From UBA1268 sp965662195 (GTDB lineage: Bacteria > Planctomycetota > Planctomycetia > Pirellulales > UBA1268): a stretch of DNA of 15,389 nucleotides. Position numbers and translations under genes: made by a program. The DNA is taken from the NCBI GenBank assembly GCA_965662195.1, contig CBFIHA010000092.1:1-15389 (forward strand), in the 5' to 3' direction. The notes under the pieces are model-generated. The model was not told the DNA's origin. It searched no databases and worked only from the letters and a program-made list of their open reading frames with translations. How positions within the stretch are numbered: position 1 is the stretch's first letter; each line of letters starts with the position of its first letter. Positions 13,952-15,389 of the stretch are shown here, piece by piece.

Positions 13952-15118
13952 GTGATAGGTGACCGCTGGCTCCGGGGCAGAAGATCACCGGCCCGGCGAC
14001 GAAACGGGGCCTGGCGAAACTGCTGGGCTGTTCCGGTCGCTCTGCTTCTGGGTGTGGCCGTGCCTGGGTGCTGGACGGATGCTCGCAATGCCACCAGCCG
14101 AGTAGCCGGTTTGTCCATGGCACCCGGTCTGCTTGATGGCGACCAGATTCGCTGGGAGCTAAGCGGTAGCAACCTGCCGGCACGACTCAGCCGGGTGGTC
14201 TGCCAGCCACCTTACGAAGGCGTCGCTGTCAAACGGTTGATCGGCTTCGGTGGTGAGCGAGTCTGCTGTCGCTCCGGTGAGCTCAGTATCGACGGCGCGA
14301 TAGTGAAAAAGTCTCCTCCCCAGCTTGCTGAGTTGGCCACGGCAGTCTGCGATGATCCTGCGGATTGGCAGCCTCACTCACAGTGGTGGCAGCTAATCGG
14401 CGACCACTGGAGATCAGCTGGAGTTCCAGCTGACCAACTTGCTTGGCTGCGGTTCGAACCCGACGGCAGGGACAGTCGATTGCCTGGCGGCCGCGGCGTT
14501 TTCTATGACGATTCACCCTGGCTTGAGGGCGAACGACGTCGGCTTGAGATCGTCCGGGATGTCGGGCTCACGGCGGTGATCGAGGTGAAATCCAAGCCCG
14601 GCAGCACCAGCGAAGTTGTGCTGCAAGTCGGCCACCAGGCAACTCGACTGCTGCTGCGCGGCGGGGGACAATTGGCCTGCGTGGCCGGCGTGCTTGATGG
14701 CCGTTTTGTGGTGGCGGCCTGGCCGCTGCGGGGTGACGCCGATGGCGTGCCGCCGCTGGCAGATAAGCTGCTCGGCGCTGGCAGGCAGCTGTTTCCTGTG
14801 GGACTCCCCGACCGCTGGCAGCAGGCTGTGCCGATTCCCGAAACTGCTCGGCCGATGCCAATTCAAATTGGGGTCCGAACCCTCACAGAAACGGCTGGGT
14901 TCACCATCAGCCGCCTGCTCATCTGGCGGGATGTCCACTGGCTGCCACATGGCGTCCAGGCCTGCTGGGATGTTCCCCCGGGAGATGTCTTCCTGCTGGG
15001 AGACTGCCCAGCCGCCAGTCGTGACAGCCGCCAGTGGGGCTCGCTTCCGGCTGCGGCAGTTATCGGCCGGGTGGTGGCCGCGGAAGGGGTGAAAATCAAC
15101 ACGAACGAGAGCGATTGA
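13952..15118 (+). CDS. S26-family signal-peptidase-I-like protein with long insertion
   Basis: 388 residues, starting with GTG directly after the previous stop, so probably translationally coupled. A basic N-terminus is followed by a hydrophobic helix at about 24-40 ('CWAVPVALLLGVAVPGC'), likely a membrane anchor. Signal peptidase I boxes are present: 'LSMAPGLLDGD' (box B, catalytic Ser55), 'VKRLIGFGGERV' (box D, Lys94 of the Ser/Lys dyad) and 'GDCPAASRDSRQWGSLP' with 'IGRVV' (box E, about 350-373). Between boxes D and E lies about 240 residues of extra sequence, including a beta-rich part ('EIVRDVGLTAVIEVKSK', 'LVLEL-like' strands, 'GRFVVAAWPL'); ordinary bacterial SPase I has a much smaller insertion there. 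It probably faces the periplasm and cuts exported proteins. Its position in a Tol/Exb-like operon suggests a dedicated substrate (inference). Confidence 0.75.
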   Translation: MIGDRWLRGRRSPARRRNGAWRNCWAVPVALLLGVAVPGCWTDARNATSRVAGLSMAPGLLDGDQIRWELSGSNLPARLSRVVCQPPYEGVAVKRLIGFGGERVCCRSGELSIDGAIVKKSPPQLAELATAVCDDPADWQPHSQWWQLIGDHWRSAGVPADQLAWLRFEPDGRDSRLPGGRGVFYDDSPWLEGERRRLEIVRDVGLTAVIEVKSKPGSTSEVVLQVGHQATRLLLRGGGQLACVAGVLDGRFVVAAWPLRGDADGVPPLADKLLGAGRQLFPVGLPDRWQQAVPIPETARPMPIQIGVRTLTETAGFTISRLLIWRDVHWLPHGVQACWDVPPGDVFLLGDCPAASRDSRQWGSLPAAAVIGRVVAAEGVKINTNESD

Positions 15119-15119
15119 T

Positions 15120-15152
15120 TTCACCACGAAGGCACGAAGGGCACGAAGAAAA
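15120..15152 (+). repeat. short CACGAAG tandem-like repeat
   Basis: Starting 2 bases after the S26 peptidase stop, three imperfect 9-base units share the core CACGAAG (ACCACGAAG, GCACGAAGG, GCACGAAGA). I recall very similar CACGAAG strings scattered in planctomycete and other environmental genomes, often next to GxxExxY-type genes, but none is in this window. Its role is unknown. Confidence 0.55.
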
Positions 15153-15242
15153 GGCTGGTTGTGGTGGCCTGGGGTTTGGGTGCCACCTCCCATCTGTATT
15201 TGTTCAGATCGCACGTTGAAGGACGTCCGTCGCGTTTCCAAC

Positions 15243-15275
15243 GGCAACGCCTATCAAACTGTGGAAAAAGTCTGC
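15243..15275 (-). repeat. Repeat A, copy A4 (partial, reverse orientation)
   Basis: This matches the end of copy A1 (CAACGC...CAAACTGTGG, AAAG-CTGC). CAAACT (15255-15260) and AGTCTG (15269-15274) can form the end hairpin with one wobble. Only this part of the repeat is recognisable; beyond it comes the unrelated long stem-loop at 15277. Confidence 0.5.
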
Positions 15276-15276
15276 C

Positions 15277-15354
15277 GGCTCGGGGGCGGCGAAAGTCTCG
15301 TCGTCGGGCGATGATACGCCCAACACTCCTCGAGCGTTCGCCGACCCCCGAGCC
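15277..15354. other. long imperfect inverted repeat (stem-loop, possible structured RNA or terminator)
   Basis: 15277-15293 pairs with 15337-15354 over 17 base pairs with a single bulged A. Inside it, CTCG (15297-15300) can pair with CGAG (15331-15334), and GGGCG (15306-15310) with CGCCC (15317-15321) around a 6-base loop. No U-tract follows. The strand of function is undecided. In 15119-15389 I see no gene. Confidence 0.6.
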
Positions 15355-15389
15355 TACCCGTCCTGGATCAAATCCCCACGTGATATTCC

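Noticed and set aside
14414..14433. Near-perfect 20-base palindrome TCAGCTGGA-gt-TCCAGCTGA
   Set aside because: It is inside a coding region and codon choice alone can explain it; no neighbouring copy was seen.
14451..14463. GGTTCGAACCC, resembling a tRNA T-arm
   Set aside because: It lies inside the S26 peptidase gene, and no acceptor, D or anticodon arms can be formed around it.

Overview
The window looks like a GC-rich planctomycete (Pirellulales-type) chromosome fragment, probably from a draft, metagenome-assembled or single-cell genome. The clues are a zinc-ribbon TolQ/ExbB-like channel gene followed by two ExbD-like genes and an S26 peptidase, a small transthyretin-like protein with the planctomycetal 'SGTVSLDGQPLPDG' opening, XylR-type regulation of Gfo/Idh/MocA and xylose-isomerase-like enzymes, and numerous short structured intergenic repeats. 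A run of exactly ten Ns (10622-10631) shows that the sequence was scaffolded. No rRNA, tRNA, CRISPR or transposase was found.

Layout. 1-828: C-terminal part of a TPR protein. 880-1000: repeat A1. 1022-1369 (-): small secreted hypothetical protein. 1483-2005: 3' half of a cytidine deaminase gene (-) abutting a transthyretin-like gene (+) that lacks its 5' end. 2155-2972 (-): two-gene cassette of a small helical protein and a nucleotidyltransferase-fold protein. 3103-3243: repeat A2, followed by the last ten codons of a second transthyretin-like gene. 3304-3993 (-): HAD phosphatase. 4458-9879 (+): carbohydrate cluster with a xylR-like regulator (internally deleted), PIG-L deacetylase, NagB-like deaminase, a cupin-type protein (internally deleted), a xylose-isomerase-like TIM barrel and a Gfo/Idh/MocA dehydrogenase. 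10061-15118 (+): membrane operon of zinc-ribbon TolQ-like channel (crossed by the N gap), two ExbD/TolR-like proteins and a signal-peptidase-I-like protein with a very long insertion. 15119-15389: CACGAAG repeat, repeat A4 and a long stem-loop.

Functional reading. The 4.4-9.9 kb cluster looks like an XylR-controlled pathway for an amino sugar or sugar derivative. PIG-L would remove an N-acetyl group, the NagB-like enzyme would act on the amino sugar, and the TIM-barrel isomerase/epimerase and Gfo/Idh/MocA dehydrogenase would handle the resulting sugar; this is inference. The 10-15 kb operon looks like a proton-motive-force-driven Tol/Exb-like envelope machine with its own S26 peptidase.

Two things stand out. 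First, a structured repeat family (A) occurs four times in 15 kb, and its hairpins keep pairing through compensatory changes. Second, four loci carry abrupt internal or terminal losses of coding sequence: cdd/transthyretin, the transthyretin remnant, xylR and the cupin gene. In xylR and the cupin gene the reading frame is kept. This may be genuine gene decay or an assembly/amplification artefact, and spanning reads would decide between them.
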